The notes below the pieces were generated by a model that saw only the letters and a program-made list of their open reading frames with translations, had not been told where the DNA came from and did not search any database. This document shows, one piece after another, positions 34,069 through 45,885 of a stretch of 64,000 nt of DNA. This DNA comes from Humulus lupulus (Eukaryota; Streptophyta; Magnoliopsida; Rosales; Cannabaceae). Numbering within the stretch: the first letter of the stretch is position 1; every line of letters starts with the position of its first letter. Both the position numbers and the translations under genes were made by a program. Where the stretch lies: assembly GCF_963169125.1 (NCBI RefSeq), contig NC_084797.1:92351868-92415867 (forward strand), read 5' to 3'.

Positions 34069-35972
34069 TTTAAATTCCTACTAATCCGGGACCATTACAA
34101 CGTGTGTTTAAAATAGCTCTTAGCTCGTTCAACAAGTAATTTGGACTAAAAAATGTAATTAAAATTAAACAGTGGTTTTGGTATTACAATTTTTTGTCAA
34201 AGGATTAATCTTTTCATTAAATTTTTAATAATTTACATGGGATCCCAAAAGGGTTTATCAAAATACAATTACATTAAGAGTTTACAAAATTAGTCGACCT
34301 AAGCCACAAAATTTGAACTTATACCCTAAGTCCCTCTAAATCCCTCGACCATTGCGACCGAGCAGACCGAACATGTAAGCATTGCTCGAAAGCCCTCCAA
34401 CTCATGGCTGGTCGACCTTTCCCTTGCCCTTACCTTGACCATAGAGCACTCGTGAGGTAAGGCCCAACAAGAAAACCCAACATGGCATAAAGAAAATAAC
34501 CAATCTAAGATAAACATCAAACAACATGCTTCACAGATAATAGATGTCGGGCGAGTGGGCACCACACCCTCAACTTAACCCCACCTTAATGGCCCATGTT
34601 CCGCACGATTACTGATTACAAAATATACTGGCCGTCCACAAACAAATCTATACAAATAAGTATAGTAAACAACATTATGCACGAAGGGAAACTCAACCCT
34701 AACAAATTCAGGTAAACAATTATAACCAGATGCTAATATAACTGGGAAAATGCCCTGATCTATATGCATATGTCAGTTTTCTTACCTCGAGTCCTGTGCA
34801 GATGAATGAGTGACCTCGAGTGTGATCCTTTTGCCGATCCCCGCAGAAACCCTAGTCACAACATAAATGGTATAGTTATTAAGGACTAAGTTCAACCACG
34901 GGTTCCAAAACTAAACCCTAGCTCTCGAGACCTCCAATTCCATTCAACTGGGTAACGGAATCATCCCTCGAGCACTCAAGTGGGTCCCCCAAAGATTAGA
35001 AAATTGTGTCTTCTAGGTCCCCAAATCAGAAAATTAAACTTGAATTTCATGGCTACCATAGAGAATTCAAGCTTCAAAACAATAATTAACCTCTTTTCTA
35101 ACATCAATACACATACACCAAAAATCTAAAATCCCATTCAAACCAAAATCCTAAAAAACTCAAGAACACATGTAGGAAATGAAGAACATCCAAAGGAAAC
35201 TTACCTCTGAATTTTGATCCGAGACTCCTATGCCAATAATCAGTTCCTAGCAGCTTCTAGAATCCTCTTTGAAGCTCGATTCTCCCTAAAAATCTTCCTC
35301 CAACTTCAAGAATTATCCCCTTAGAAATTGGGTGCTCCTTTGAACAAAAGCAAGGAAGAGGCTAGAAGGAGGAAGAGAAGTCTTGAACGTGAATTGTTGA
35401 CTGCTTACACACTTAACCAAACTTTGTCTATTCCCATGGCCAAAAGACCAAGAAACTCCTTTCCACAAACTCCTTTCTTAACACACCTCAAAGGCAAATG
35501 GGTCATTTGCCTATAATTCCCATTAAACCTCAAATTTCACCACTACTATCCAATTTAATCCATTAATCCATCAAATATGATAATTTCACCAACTATCCCA
35601 AATCATAGAAATTCTAAAATATACAAAATTACCAAAACACCCGTAGGCTTAATCCGAGTTAGGCATTTATCCTTGTTGTGACTTTTCTGCTAAAATTACT
35701 TGAAAGGACTCACTCATGAAGAATATCACACATATATCCACATAATAATGTAGTCTCAATGCACATACATACAATAATTATAAATATACTCTCAACAAGT
35801 CAAAATTACAAAAATGCCCTTTTCTTTTAACAAAAGCGGGTCTTTAAACACATTTAATACACATAATCATGCATACTCGATTATAATAATATAATCCACA
35901 TAAATTCCACTCATGCCCTCCCGACATGCCCATTAAGATACTAAACCTTATTAAGAGTTTTGGGACGCTACA
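34069..35972 (-). repeat. 3' LTR of chromovirus B (1904 bp)
   Basis: The distal end is degenerate (AATTTAAA in place of TGTTACA), and the proximal end is TGTAGCGTCCC. GGGATCCC is at 34239-34246, 170 bp from the end. It is close in sequence to X1. Confidence 0.85.
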
Positions 35973-37063
35973 ACTATCCCCTCTTAATAGAAATTTTTTC
36001 CTCGAAATTTATCCGAACAGTTTGGGATTCTGGTTTTGCACATACGACTCTAACTCCCAAGTCACTTCCTCTACTTTGCTATTTTTTTTCATAACACTTT
36101 CACTAAAGTGACAGTCTGATTCCGTAAGACTGTCTTTTCAATTCAGAATCTTTACTAGATTCTCTTCACAAGATGAATTCCCCTGTAATTCCAGGGTCTT
36201 ATAACCAACACATATAGTATTTGACACATATTCCTTAGCATCAATACATGAAACAACCTGTGAGTCCCTAACCATGATGGGGCAAGGCTAATCTATAAGC
36301 CGTTTTCCCAGTCTTTTCCAGAATCTAAAATGGTCCAACAAATTAGGGTTCAAATTTTCTTATCTTTTCAAATCATTTTTCCCTTTCATTAGTGAAACTC
36401 AGAGAAACACATAATCTCCAACTTGGAACTCCACGTTCCTACGTTTGGATCTGCTTAGCAATTTTGTCCCTTCGGTGAAGCGAGCATTCTCGCTATAATT
36501 TTTTCAATGGCTTCATTGGTCATCTGAACCGTTTCAGGACCAAGATACTTCCTTTCACCCATTTCATCCCCAGAAATGGATGACCTACATTTTCTACCAC
36601 GTAACATCTCGTACGGAACCGCCTTGATTGTTAACTAGTAATTATTGTTGCAAGAAACCCAATCAAGGTAATATTCTACTTACTTCAGGGTCCCTCGAAA
36701 CCCAATTCACATGTCCAAAACATATCCTCTAATGTTTGAATCGTCCTATCAGATTGTCCATCTATTTGAGGATGATAAGCGATACCAAATCCCATCCTTG
36801 TAACCATCACCCTCTGTAGGCCTTTCCAAAACTTGGATGTAAATATGGGATTTTAATCCAACACAATAAACTTTGGTGCCCCATGGAGACGCATAATATC
36901 CCTCACATAAAGCTTAACATACTGATCCACCGTAGACTTTTTTTGCACAGGCAAAAAGTGCACTGGCTTGGTATAAAGATTCACGATCACCCGTATAGAA
37001 TCATATTGCTCCACAATCCTAGGCAATCCATCCACAAAATCCATGGTTATGTCTTACCATTTC
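35973..37063 (-). pseudogene. pol: Integrase and chromodomain of chromovirus B, proximal part
   Basis: Reading from 37063 the minus strand gives MDFVDGLPRI with the first catalytic Asp, HFLPVQKKSTVDQY and LHGAPKFIVLD, then a degraded core and C-terminus. It ends in a chromodomain relic (KVEEVTWELESYVQNQNPKL) immediately before the AAGAGGGGATAGT purine tract. Several stops and frame changes are present. The upstream part of integrase continues beyond the TRIM insertion at 40461. Confidence 0.8.
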
Positions 37064-37172
37064 TGTAATGCCCCACGTCACTATGGTTGTTTCCTGGAAT
37101 AACGATTGGCCCTACAAACCAACACAAGTCTTTCCAGCGTGTTTTGTCCTCACTCGCATGCTTCCTGGGAAA

Positions 37173-37224
37173 ACTTCCCAGGAGGTCACCCATCATAAGA
37201 TTGCTCCAGGTCAAGCACGCTTAA
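37173..37224 (-). other. 5S-rRNA-like segment in the TRIM LTR (main part)
   Basis: The minus strand reads TTAAGCGTGCTTG (box A of the 5S gene) and then GGGTGACCTCCTGGGAAGT (box C). The upstream piece AGCCCATCAC..GAGAACT continues at 40093-40069 beyond S1. These words match plant 5S rRNA closely, but the match covers only about the internal promoter region, so it is not a 5S gene. Confidence 0.85.
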
Positions 37225-40063
37225 TGTAATGCCCCAAATTTCCTAATAAGGTTTAGGACCCTGATTAGGAGACCGAGAGGGCCATAATTGATTTATTGTG
37301 ATATTTAATGATTATATGCATGTTTATGTGAATTATATTATTATATGATGGTGAATGCATGCATATGGGTTCATATCTTAATTGCAAGGGCATTTTGGTA
37401 ATTTGGTCGTTGAGGGCGTGATTGTGTATTTTCATGCATATGGGTGAATTATAAATAATACCACATTATATGTGGATTGGCTTGAGCCATTCGGCATGAG
37501 ACGATCATGGAAATGTAAGTTTTCGATCTAGTCATAACGGGATTGAGTTTGGGGCTCGGAGTGAGTCTCGGGGTAATTTGATGATTAGAACGTTGCCGTG
37601 AGTTAAAGGGTAACGGGATGTGAATTATTGGTATTTGAGAATATTGAGAATAATGGGAATTGAAGGGTGTTAATTATAATTAACGAGATAGGCGGGAAAT
37701 GATGATTTTACCCTTGGGAGTGTTTAGAAGCCTTTATTTGACCTAGGGGCAAAATAGTTGTTTCACCCTCAAGATATATATCAACACTTTGAGTTTAGAA
37801 GGCTGTGGAATTGTTAAAAAACAGAGCATCATCAACCTTCTTTCTCTCCCTCACTCGTGCACCATTTCCCTTCTTTCTCCCTTTGGAATTTTGAAGCCAA
37901 TTTGAAGGAATAAGCTAGGAAATCAAGGTTTGAGCTTAGGAACTTGATTCAGCCATTGAAGGGGATTGAAAACCAAGCTTGAGGTAAGGAAATTCAGCCA
38001 TGAAAGTCTTGTTATACTTTGTTTTCTTTTAAAGTTTCAGCTTGTGATTTCTTGGTGGTTAGTTGGAATTAATGGAAGTTTGGTTGGTGTTTAACTTGGG
38101 TTTTGACGAGGGTGAGTTGTAGATGAAGTTTAGGGGTTGAATTGGGTGTTAGGTTGATGTTTGGGATTGGTTTGAAGGGTTGGTTTCAAGGAGAACGCAG
38201 GGGAAGAAAATTTGGTTTTTGCTGTTTTGCTTAATGTGCCACGGCATGGCTATGGTGAGCCGCGGCCTGTGTGTGTTTCTGGGGAGGTTTTGCCTCTGTC
38301 CAAGGGTGAGCCGCGGCATGGCTAGGGAAGGCCGTGGCCCATGAAGGAATTTTTGGCCAGAAATGGGTTTTTGACTTGGGGATTCAAGCCTTAGGCCTCG
38401 GGGTCGATCCTACTACCCGGTTAAGTGTGGATTGATGCCCCGGAGGCTAGATATTGGTTTGGGAACCTATGTTGATCATTTTTATTGATGGTATCATATA
38501 TTTGGTTATGACTAGGTGACCGCTAAAGGACTGATCATTCTCAAGGGTCGTTCTTTTACTAATTCTTGCTCGAACCCTAGGTAAGAAAACTGCACCCCAT
38601 ATGTGACATGCATGGTTATGTTTGATGCATGTTGGATGTTTAAATGTAAACATTGATAGCATAATGAATGCTTGGCAATTTTTCCCATTTCCATATGGTT
38701 ATTATTGAGACATGCTGGATGATTAAGTGTGATGCATGTGATGCACGAGAAACATGTGATTAGGGCATGCCATGAATGATGAATATGAGACTGATCAGAG
38801 CTTGAGTCTCTGTGCTTGTGCATGATCATTATTATGCTAGCAACTGTTAAGTAAGCATGCTGAATACCCCCTCTTTGGATGTTTGACATATGATATATGT
38901 TTGGTAGCAATGCTTACTTGTGCATGGTACTGACTCATTAGTTAGAATTGGCAAAGGTGTTAGTATCAACTGTGAAGCTGTGACTCATTAGTCAGGTTCG
39001 GCAGTGGTACTGGGCACTGGTCACATTGCGCTGACTCATTAGTCAGGATGGCCTTAGCGTGATCCATGCAAGCCAACAAAGATTAGATCTAATCGACATC
39101 TGCATTGAATGACTCAAAGAGCATTAATGCCGGACCGACCTCAAGTTCAATGAACAATATAAGCGCTTGAAGGCTAGTGGCTTACCTAGCAGCAACTCTT
39201 CCACTTGAATTAGTGACCTGCTTGTCAGTCACTCAGTATGGTTTACCAGAACCTGTTGAAGGCTAGTGGCTTATCCAGCAGCCACTCTTCCATTTGAATT
39301 AGTGACTTGCTTGTCAATCACTCAGTATGGTTTAACAGGACCTCAAGGTGATATTCACTCATCTGATCAGAGCAGTGAGCTCTGTATGATCATTTTGCTC
39401 ATCATATGCATGGCTTTGGGTGCTGAGCCCCGTAGTGACTTGTTTGTTGGTCACTCAGCATGGTTTACCAGAACCTCAGGTGTTGAAACACTCATCTGAT
39501 TAGGATTGACTTGATAGTCCTCCAATCAGAAGGGCAGGATTTCTGATCCTGGATACCCCAGCATTGTTTGAATTCATTTACATGCTTGAATAAAGCTATG
39601 TTTGCTAGGCATGCCAGATATGATTTGATATCATGATATAACTGTTTATGAGCATATGAGTTTTCTTGCTGGGCTTCGGCTCATGGGTGCTTTGTGGTGC
39701 AGGTAAAGGCAAAAGAAAGCTGGACCATCATTGAGTTGGAGAGCTTAGGTGATGACGTGTACATATGTAGCTACTCGACCAATACTTGGGCGAGGTTTGA
39801 AAGTGGAACAAGGGTTAAACCCTGTTTTGCCGCTTAGAACGACCTGTTGTAAATATTTTCTTGTAATAGACTCTGAAATTATATTTTCGGGATCCCAATG
39901 TATATAGTAAACGTTCTAATGAAAAGTTATTTCTTAACCAAAATTTTAATCCCTAAACCGCTAATCATACTTAGTTACACGTTTATGGCCAAATGACTTG
40001 ATTAGCGAGTTTAGCACTGTTTGCAATGTGCACTGTAGCGGTCCCTGGAGTTGGGGCGTTACA
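37225..40063 (+). mobile_element. S1: solo chromovirus LTR inside the TRIM (2839 bp)
   Basis: It starts TGTAATGCCCC and ends GGGGCGTTACA, flanked by a perfect CTTAA duplication (37220-37224 and 40064-40068). It has a TATATAT box candidate at 37775, CCGCGGC words at 38225-38340, three TGACTCATTAGTCA-like words at 38930-39045, a tandem repeat near 39169-39347, the TGCAGGTAAAGG block at about 39700 and GGGATCCC at 39889-39896. It is in the same family as Y. Confidence 0.93.
39169..39480 (+). repeat. Tandem repeat in S1, period about 89 bp
   Basis: Two full units start GAAGGCTAGTGGCTTA at 39169 and 39258. A third partial copy (GTCACTCAGCATGGTTTACC) lies near 39450. Each carries AGTGACTTGCTTGTCA-like words. 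Confidence 0.85.
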
Positions 40064-40351
40064 CTTAACTTTGTAGTTCTCAAGTGATGGGCTACCGAAA
40101 AGAAGATGCATCTTGTTGGCATAGGTAGTACCCATCAATCCATTTAATCCCTCTTCAACTATGTAGTCCCATACCTACGCAGTCTTAGAATCATCACAAT
40201 TAACCTTCCCCAGGCGGTGTAGGATTGCACAGCTTTACCCGGTCTTTCCCCCTATGGATCATGGGATACTAACTGTCACAATCATCCCCCCTTAGGAGTC
40301 CGACGTCCCCACCTACCACACTTCCGGCTGGGTCAAGGCTCTGATACCATT

Positions 40352-40455
40352 TGTAATGCCCCACGTCATTATGGCTACTTCTTGGAAAGACTCGTGTTAG
40401 TTTGTAGGGCTAGTTGTCATTCCAGGAAGTAGCCATAGTGATGTGGGTCGTTACA
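40352..40455. repeat. Foldback at the right end of the TRIM
   Basis: The 104-bp right LTR is nearly an inverted repeat of itself. The first 36 bases (TGTAATGCCCCACGTCATTA onward) and the complement of the last 36 (TGTAACGACCCACATCACTA onward) differ at only a few positions, with about 32 bases between. It could form a long hairpin. Confidence 0.85.
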
Positions 40456-40460
40456 ATTTT

Positions 40461-42000
40461 CGTTCCGGAGTGCCCAAAAGTTGTAATAACACTACTGGCC
40501 TCTAATGTTCAGCTATCATTTGTTGAACAAGTTAGGTGGTTGGCCACCAATATACAAATTTTAAATCTTGATCAATCTTCATAGTGTATAGTACTCATCT
40601 AGAATCTCTTTATTAACACCAACATCAATCATAATCACATATCCGATCTTCATATCTCAACATATCCATATCAACATAGTAAAGTCCTTAGCCACTCATG
40701 TTAAGATTTTCTCTATATATTTCACCATTTGTAAATTACTCTTTTGCACTTATTTGATCCATTCCAGAAGGGTAGAGTTAAGAGTTATATCCGCAAATTT
40801 ACCAATCATGAACTCTATACCAGTGCTAGTCATTTCCTCAACTAACTTTGATGTGATCTGTTTCGACTTATACACTTGGCCCGTACCTTTCCAGCTTAAG
40901 GCACCGGCCACCACATTAGTTTTCCCTGAATGATAAAGGATTTCACAGTTATAATCCTTCACCAGTTCTAACCAACGTCTCTATGTCATATTCAAATCTT
41001 CCTAGGTAGCATAATATTTTAATTCTTATGTCGATGTATATCTCACACTTGTCCCTATATAAATAGTGCCGTGCAAATACTATTGCTGCCAACGGAAGGT
41101 CATGTGTAGGATATCTCTATTCATATTCTTTCAGTCGACTCAAATGTAAGCTATGACCCTCCCAACTTGCGTAAGGACACATCCTAGTCCCTGTCATGCC
41201 ACACCTCAATATAGCATGAACTTCTCATTCTCAATGAAAAATTAAGTGCTGGTGCATTGATCAGTCTATGTTCAACGCTTGGAAGCTCGGTTCACACTTA
41301 TAAGTCCATACAACTATAAGATTTTTACATGTTAATTCAATCAAAGGTGTTGCAATCTTCACGAATCCTTCAACAAAACGCCGATAGTATCCCGCCAATC
41401 CAAGAAAAATTCTAACTTCTGAAAGGTTTCATGGCATTGACCAATCTCTTACCGCTTCTGTCTTAGCTGGATCAACCATAATCCCATTATTTTTCACAGT
41501 ATAACCCAGAATTATTCGGAGAAGTCATAACTCACATTTCTTAAACTTCATATACAATTTATGTTCCCTTAGCCTCTGTAGTACTAAACAGGGATGTTCT
41601 TTATGTTCTTCTTCTGACCGAGAGTAGACCAACATGTCATCAATAAACACAACCATGAATCTGTCAAATAATCTTTGAACTCTCTATTTGTTAGATCCAT
41701 GAAAGTCACTGGAGCATTGATCAGTTCAAAAGACATCACCAAAAATCCACAATGTCCATACCTCGTGCGAAAGGAAGTCATTGGAATATCTTCTTCCTTG
41801 ATCCTCAGCTGGTAATAACCAGATCGAATATCAATCTTTAGGAACACTGTCTTGCCTTGCAAATGATCAAATTAGTCATCGATCCTTGGCAATGGATACT
41901 TATTCCTGATAATTTCCTTATATAATTCATGGTAGTCGATATGCATTCGCAACGATCCATCTTTCTTCCTCACAAATAATACCGGTGCATCCCACTATGA
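40461..42000 (-). pseudogene. pol: Integrase start, RNase H and RT of chromovirus B
   Basis: After the TRIM the minus strand continues with the integrase N-terminal region, then RNase H and linker (YNCEILYHSGKTNVV, about 40962-40900), RT thumb fragments, and RT ([18 protein letters not shown], then [16 protein letters not shown] and DLTNREFKD, 41862-41690). The F-I-D-D region is out of frame. Many stops and indels are present. It is parallel to chromovirus A 10700-12376. Confidence 0.82.
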
Positions 42001-42801
42001 AAAACTCAATCTGATAAACCCCAAATCCAGTAGCTTTTGTAACAGAACCTCCATTTTTTTGTTTATTTCTTAACTTTTTCGGTACCATTTAGTAAGGTTC
42101 CTTGGATATCGGTTCTGTTCCAGGTGCCAATTCTATAACAACCTCAGTCTCTTGTTACGATAATAACTCAGATAAATCTTGTGGAAACACATTCAGAATT
42201 CACAAACCAATCTAGTCTCCTCTGGTCCAATAGTTTCTGTAATAGATCTCCAGCCTTCAACACTTAGACCGTTAGAATGCAGAGTGCAGCTATAGCACCC
42301 ATAATCACAAAGAGGTCCTCTCCCTCAGGCTTAAATTTAGCATAACTGTGGTTACCCCATACTTGGCAAAGCAATTCGTAACTCGTACTATGTCGAAGTC
42401 CGCAAATAATTCTCTACTATCCACCTCCATTGGTAAGGATTTAATCTATCTCCAAGAGATTACTAACTTTCTAGTAGGTAACAAGGTTCCAAACCTCACA
42501 CCATGCATATCTCAAAGTCTTCTAAGTTTGTCTATCGCTACACTAGATACAAACCACAAGTGACACCAGCTTGTCGCCTAAATCTTGCGCACTCAGGACC
42601 GGTTTTCCAATCCTCATTTCCGCCATGACAGTTTTTCTGAGTACCCTGAAATCGTTTATCCAACCCAGTGGTACAAAAAATATCAACATTCCTTCCTCTT
42701 GGATAAATAGAGCCACCATATCTACTAGACCTAGTAAATGGAAGAACAATCTTCCTAGTATCACATCCTGCGTCACCCTCTCCCCATAACTTGTCTTTGT
42801 C
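42001..42801 (-). pseudogene. Protease region and gag end of chromovirus B
   Basis: A decayed match to chromovirus A 12300-13330. It includes the KLLDLGFIR-type RT start, an INKLRRL-like protease segment near 42500 and a gag C-terminal stretch near 42720 that lines up with the CTACTAGACCTAG word also found in A (13317). No usable frame remains. It ends at the C2 LTR. Confidence 0.6.
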
Positions 42802-44190
42802 TGTTGGTATTAAAAGAGCAAATCAAAGATACTCAATGGGGAATTGGACCTTTTTAATAATTATTAATACCAGCCAAGATCATACACACACACACACACA
42901 TATATATATTAAATCACATACAATTAGATTAGATATTACCTCTTGTAGCCTATCAAGTGTCATCGAATCTTTTTGTATAAAATCTACGATCTTCCTATCC
43001 AAATTTTCTGAAATATCACAACTTGATCTTCAAGACCAATCCTCAAACACACAAAGACGTGTGTGGGCACGTAGGATTAAAAATGTTGATTTATGACTCT
43101 CTAGATGTACTTAACACATAAGATATAGAGAGGTTTGATTGAGAGAAGAGGAATTGAACAGTTTTCAGGTTTATGAAAACTATCATTTCTGCCTTAGAGA
43201 GAGAGTCTATTTTATTAATCACATAAAAAATTAGATCCCTGAAAGCATTGCTCTATCAATTTTTATAAAGATAATTAATTAATCTTTATTTTATTAAAAA
43301 CAGAATTCAAATTAAAATTGATCTGTTATAACTATTTAAGTATTTAATTTAAATCACAATTAAATAACTGATTAAACAAATAATTTGAAATTCAAAATTC
43401 AAATCCCAAGGATTGGGGAATCCCTGTTTGTGGCGCCACACTAACTGCAAAGTGAGTGTGTCGCCCCACATATTAGGGGTTTCCCTCATTTTCTCATTTG
43501 TTTGTTAAAATAAATTTTAAGACAATATATATTTCAGCTCAATAACTATTAAGTTGCAGAATTAATCGTTAAACGAACCCATATTAGATCTATTAGGAAA
43601 GTATGAATTCAATTAATGTAATTCATGTTCCAACCCATTCATGATATTGAATCTCCAAAAAAAAAGTCATTAGCCTCATTATACTAAGAAACCTTAACGA
43701 GTGAATCAAAAGATCCAATAAATGCAAACAAAAGTTCATGAATACTTAGGATTTAGACTGATATACAAATGATCATATATTATGATAAGAATCAAATCTT
43801 TATGTCAAACGACAAGTTTATAAAGATAATTAATTCTAATCGGTCATGTCATATATAATCTCTATTATACACAACACCTTTACGAAGATATATATCAACA
43901 ACAATAACCCAAATCTAGATCACTTGCATCCCGTATGCTTAGTAAATCGCACTAGTAACCATTCATTAAAGATTCCATACTTTATTATGTTACTGACTAT
44001 TTTATTTATTATACATGATCTTAATTCTCACTAATACAAGATCATATTCTCATGAATGAATAAGGAATTTTCTTGATATTATCATATAATTTATTCAAAC
44101 AATAATTATAATATTCAAATATAATAAAATTGTTCTTTTATTTATTTCAATAAAATATCTTTACATGCTTTAAGGGCATTAATCCTAACA
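42802..44190 (-). repeat. 3' LTR of C2 (1389 bp, internally deleted)
   Basis: On the minus strand it starts TGTTAGGATTAATGCCC after the purine tract AGTGGGAGAT and ends AATACCAACA. Compared with C1 it lacks roughly 640 bp at about 43530. A short CA/TA microsatellite lies at 42885-42910. Confidence 0.88.
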
Positions 44191-44205
44191 ATCTCCCACT
44201 TTCCC

Positions 44206-45882
44206 TCAAAGGAAGTGAGGCATCTCCCTTAATCCCATGTTGCACACGTGACAAATGAATGACTTTGCAGGAAGTGTCTTGGTTAACGGGTCAGCCAGCT
44301 TCTGTTCAGACGCTATCTTCATAACAGTCAAATCACCTTGGTGCACAATCTCTCTAACCAGATGGAATTTCCTTTCTATATGATTTCCTCTCTTGTGGCT
44401 TCTTGGTTCCTTGGAGTTAGCTACTGCTTCACTGTTGTCACAGTATAGGATCAGTGACTTATCCATATCTGGAACTATTTCTAGATCATTGTAGAACCTT
44501 CTCAACCAAACTGCCTCCTTAGCTGCTTCACAAGCCCTATGTATTCACCTTCCATGGTTGAATCATCTTAGCTGGATTGTTTAATACTCCTCCAGACCAC
44601 ATCTCCTCCACCAAGAGTGAACACTGATCCAGACGTTGACTTACAACTGTTTTTGTCTGATTGGAAATCAGAATCAATGTATCTAGTAGAGTTCAACTCA
44701 CCCCCTGAATATACAAGCATACAATCTCTCATTCTCCTAAGATACTTGAGAATGTGCTTTACTGCAACTAGTATTCCAAACCAGGATTTGTATGATAACG
44801 ACTTACAATCCCTACTGCATAACATATGTAGGGCATAGTACACAACATGTCATACATTAGACTTCCCACTACTGAAGCATAGGGATACTTTCTCATAACC
44901 TCTTCTTCCTAAAGTGTCTTAGGACACTGTTCCTTGGAGAGAGTAGTTCAATGTCTAGTCGGTAACTTACCTTTCTTGGAATTCTCCATATAGAATCTTT
45001 CAAGTGCCTTATCTATATAATTAGTCTGAGAAAATTCCAAGAGATTGTTCTTCCTATCCCTTAGGATTTGGATTCCCAAAACATAGCTTGTCTCTCCCAA
45101 ATTTTTCATTTGGGACATTTCGACTAACCACTTCTTCACGCTTGACAATGTCTCTACATTGTTGTAATGAGGAGAATGTCACCCACATAAAGAACTAGGA
45201 AAACCACACTCTGTTTGAAGCCATATGTTTTAATAGTTTCATCAAAGGTGATATTCCAAGATCTAGATACTTGCTTTAATCCATAAATGGATTTAAGCAA
45301 CTTACACACCTTTTGATCTTCCCCATTCTTGATGAACCCTTCTGGTTGTACCATATAGATACTTTCATCAAGATAGCCATTTAGAAAGGCTGTCATGACG
45401 TCCATATTCCATATCTCATAGTCATACGTGGCTGCTATGGATAAGAGGATGCGAATGGGTTTAAGCATGGCCACATGAGAAAATATTTCTTCATAATCAA
45501 CACCTTTTCTCTGAGTGTAGCCTTTGGCTACTAGCCTTGCTTTGAAAGTCTCCGCTTTTCCATCTATGCCTCTTTTCTTCTTGTATATCAATTTCCACCC
45601 AATGGGCTTGACATCTTCAGGTGGATCTACAAGTTCCTAAACAGAATTAGAATACATAGATTCCATTTCTTGGTTCATGGTTTCTTGCCATTTCTCTTTT
45701 TTAGGATCACCCATTGCCCCTTTGAAGGTTAACATATCATCCTTGTTTGTATCAGAAACAAGGACATGTGCCTCATGTTCGTAGCGAACAAGTTGTCTCA
45801 CAATCCTCCCATTACGATTTTGCACAGGGGTTTCTTTTCCAGGAATAGTGGTTGCTGTTCCCCAAAATAAGCATGGATTCAA
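44206..45882 (-). pseudogene. pol: RT and RNase H of Copia C2
   Basis: RT frames: GKETPVQNRNGRIVRQ linker (45882-45637), then ARLVAKGYTQRKGVDYEE, NMDVMTAFLNGYLDESIYM and KLLKSIYGLKQ (45591-45154). The catalytic YVDD reads LYVGDILLI, so Asp is replaced by Gly. Next come MSQMKNLGETSYVLGIQILR, a damaged segment, and RNase H (WFGILVAVKHILKYLRRM, SDFQSDKNSCKSTSGSVF, then YCDNSEAVANSKEPRSH and LADPLTKTLPAK). Three frame changes and several stops occur. It would copy element RNA to DNA if intact. Confidence 0.92.
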
Positions 45883-45885
45883 TCA

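Larger units (their letters stand above)
37064..40455 (-). mobile_element. Cassandra-like TRIM with 5S-rRNA-like sequence, interrupted by solo LTR S1
   Basis: Without S1 this element is about 550 bp. It is flanked by ATTTC (37059-37063) and ATTTT (40456-40460), a 5-bp duplication with one mismatch, inside the integrase gene of chromovirus B. On the minus strand it has a short 5' LTR (40455-40352), a perfect primer-binding site TGGTATCAGAGCC (40349-40337), a short internal region, a polypurine tract TAAGGGGGGATGAT (40295-40282) and a 3' LTR (from 40280 through 40069, then 37224-37064). It has no coding sequence. The 3' LTR contains 5S-like sequence, the hallmark of Cassandra TRIM elements. The two LTRs differ strongly in length (about 373 and 104 bp). 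Confidence 0.75.
34069..42801 (-). mobile_element. Chromovirus B: Tekay/Del-like element, 5' part missing
   Basis: A minus-strand element: 3' LTR 34069-35972, polypurine tract, chromodomain, integrase, RNase H, RT, protease and a trace of gag. It is interrupted by the TRIM at 37064-40455 and cut at 42801 by Copia C2. Its 5' LTR, primer-binding site and most of gag are absent. It is more decayed than chromovirus A. Confidence 0.88.
42802..45885 (-). mobile_element. C2: Copia element, 5'-truncated
   Basis: The 3' LTR is 42802-44190 and the pol remnant is 44206-45882. Nothing upstream of the integrase-RT linker remains; at about 45885 it meets Tat2 gag, so the junction comes from a deletion. 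No duplication can be checked. Confidence 0.88.

Noticed and set aside
39266..39499. Plus-strand ORF of 77 codons
   Set aside because: Falls in the tandem repeat of solo LTR S1; no motif.
37173..40093. 5S rRNA gene
   Set aside because: Only the internal promoter part matches, it is split by S1, and it lies in a TRIM LTR.
42885..42910. CA/TA microsatellite
   Set aside because: Short and ordinary; a decayed version is in C1 at the same LTR position.
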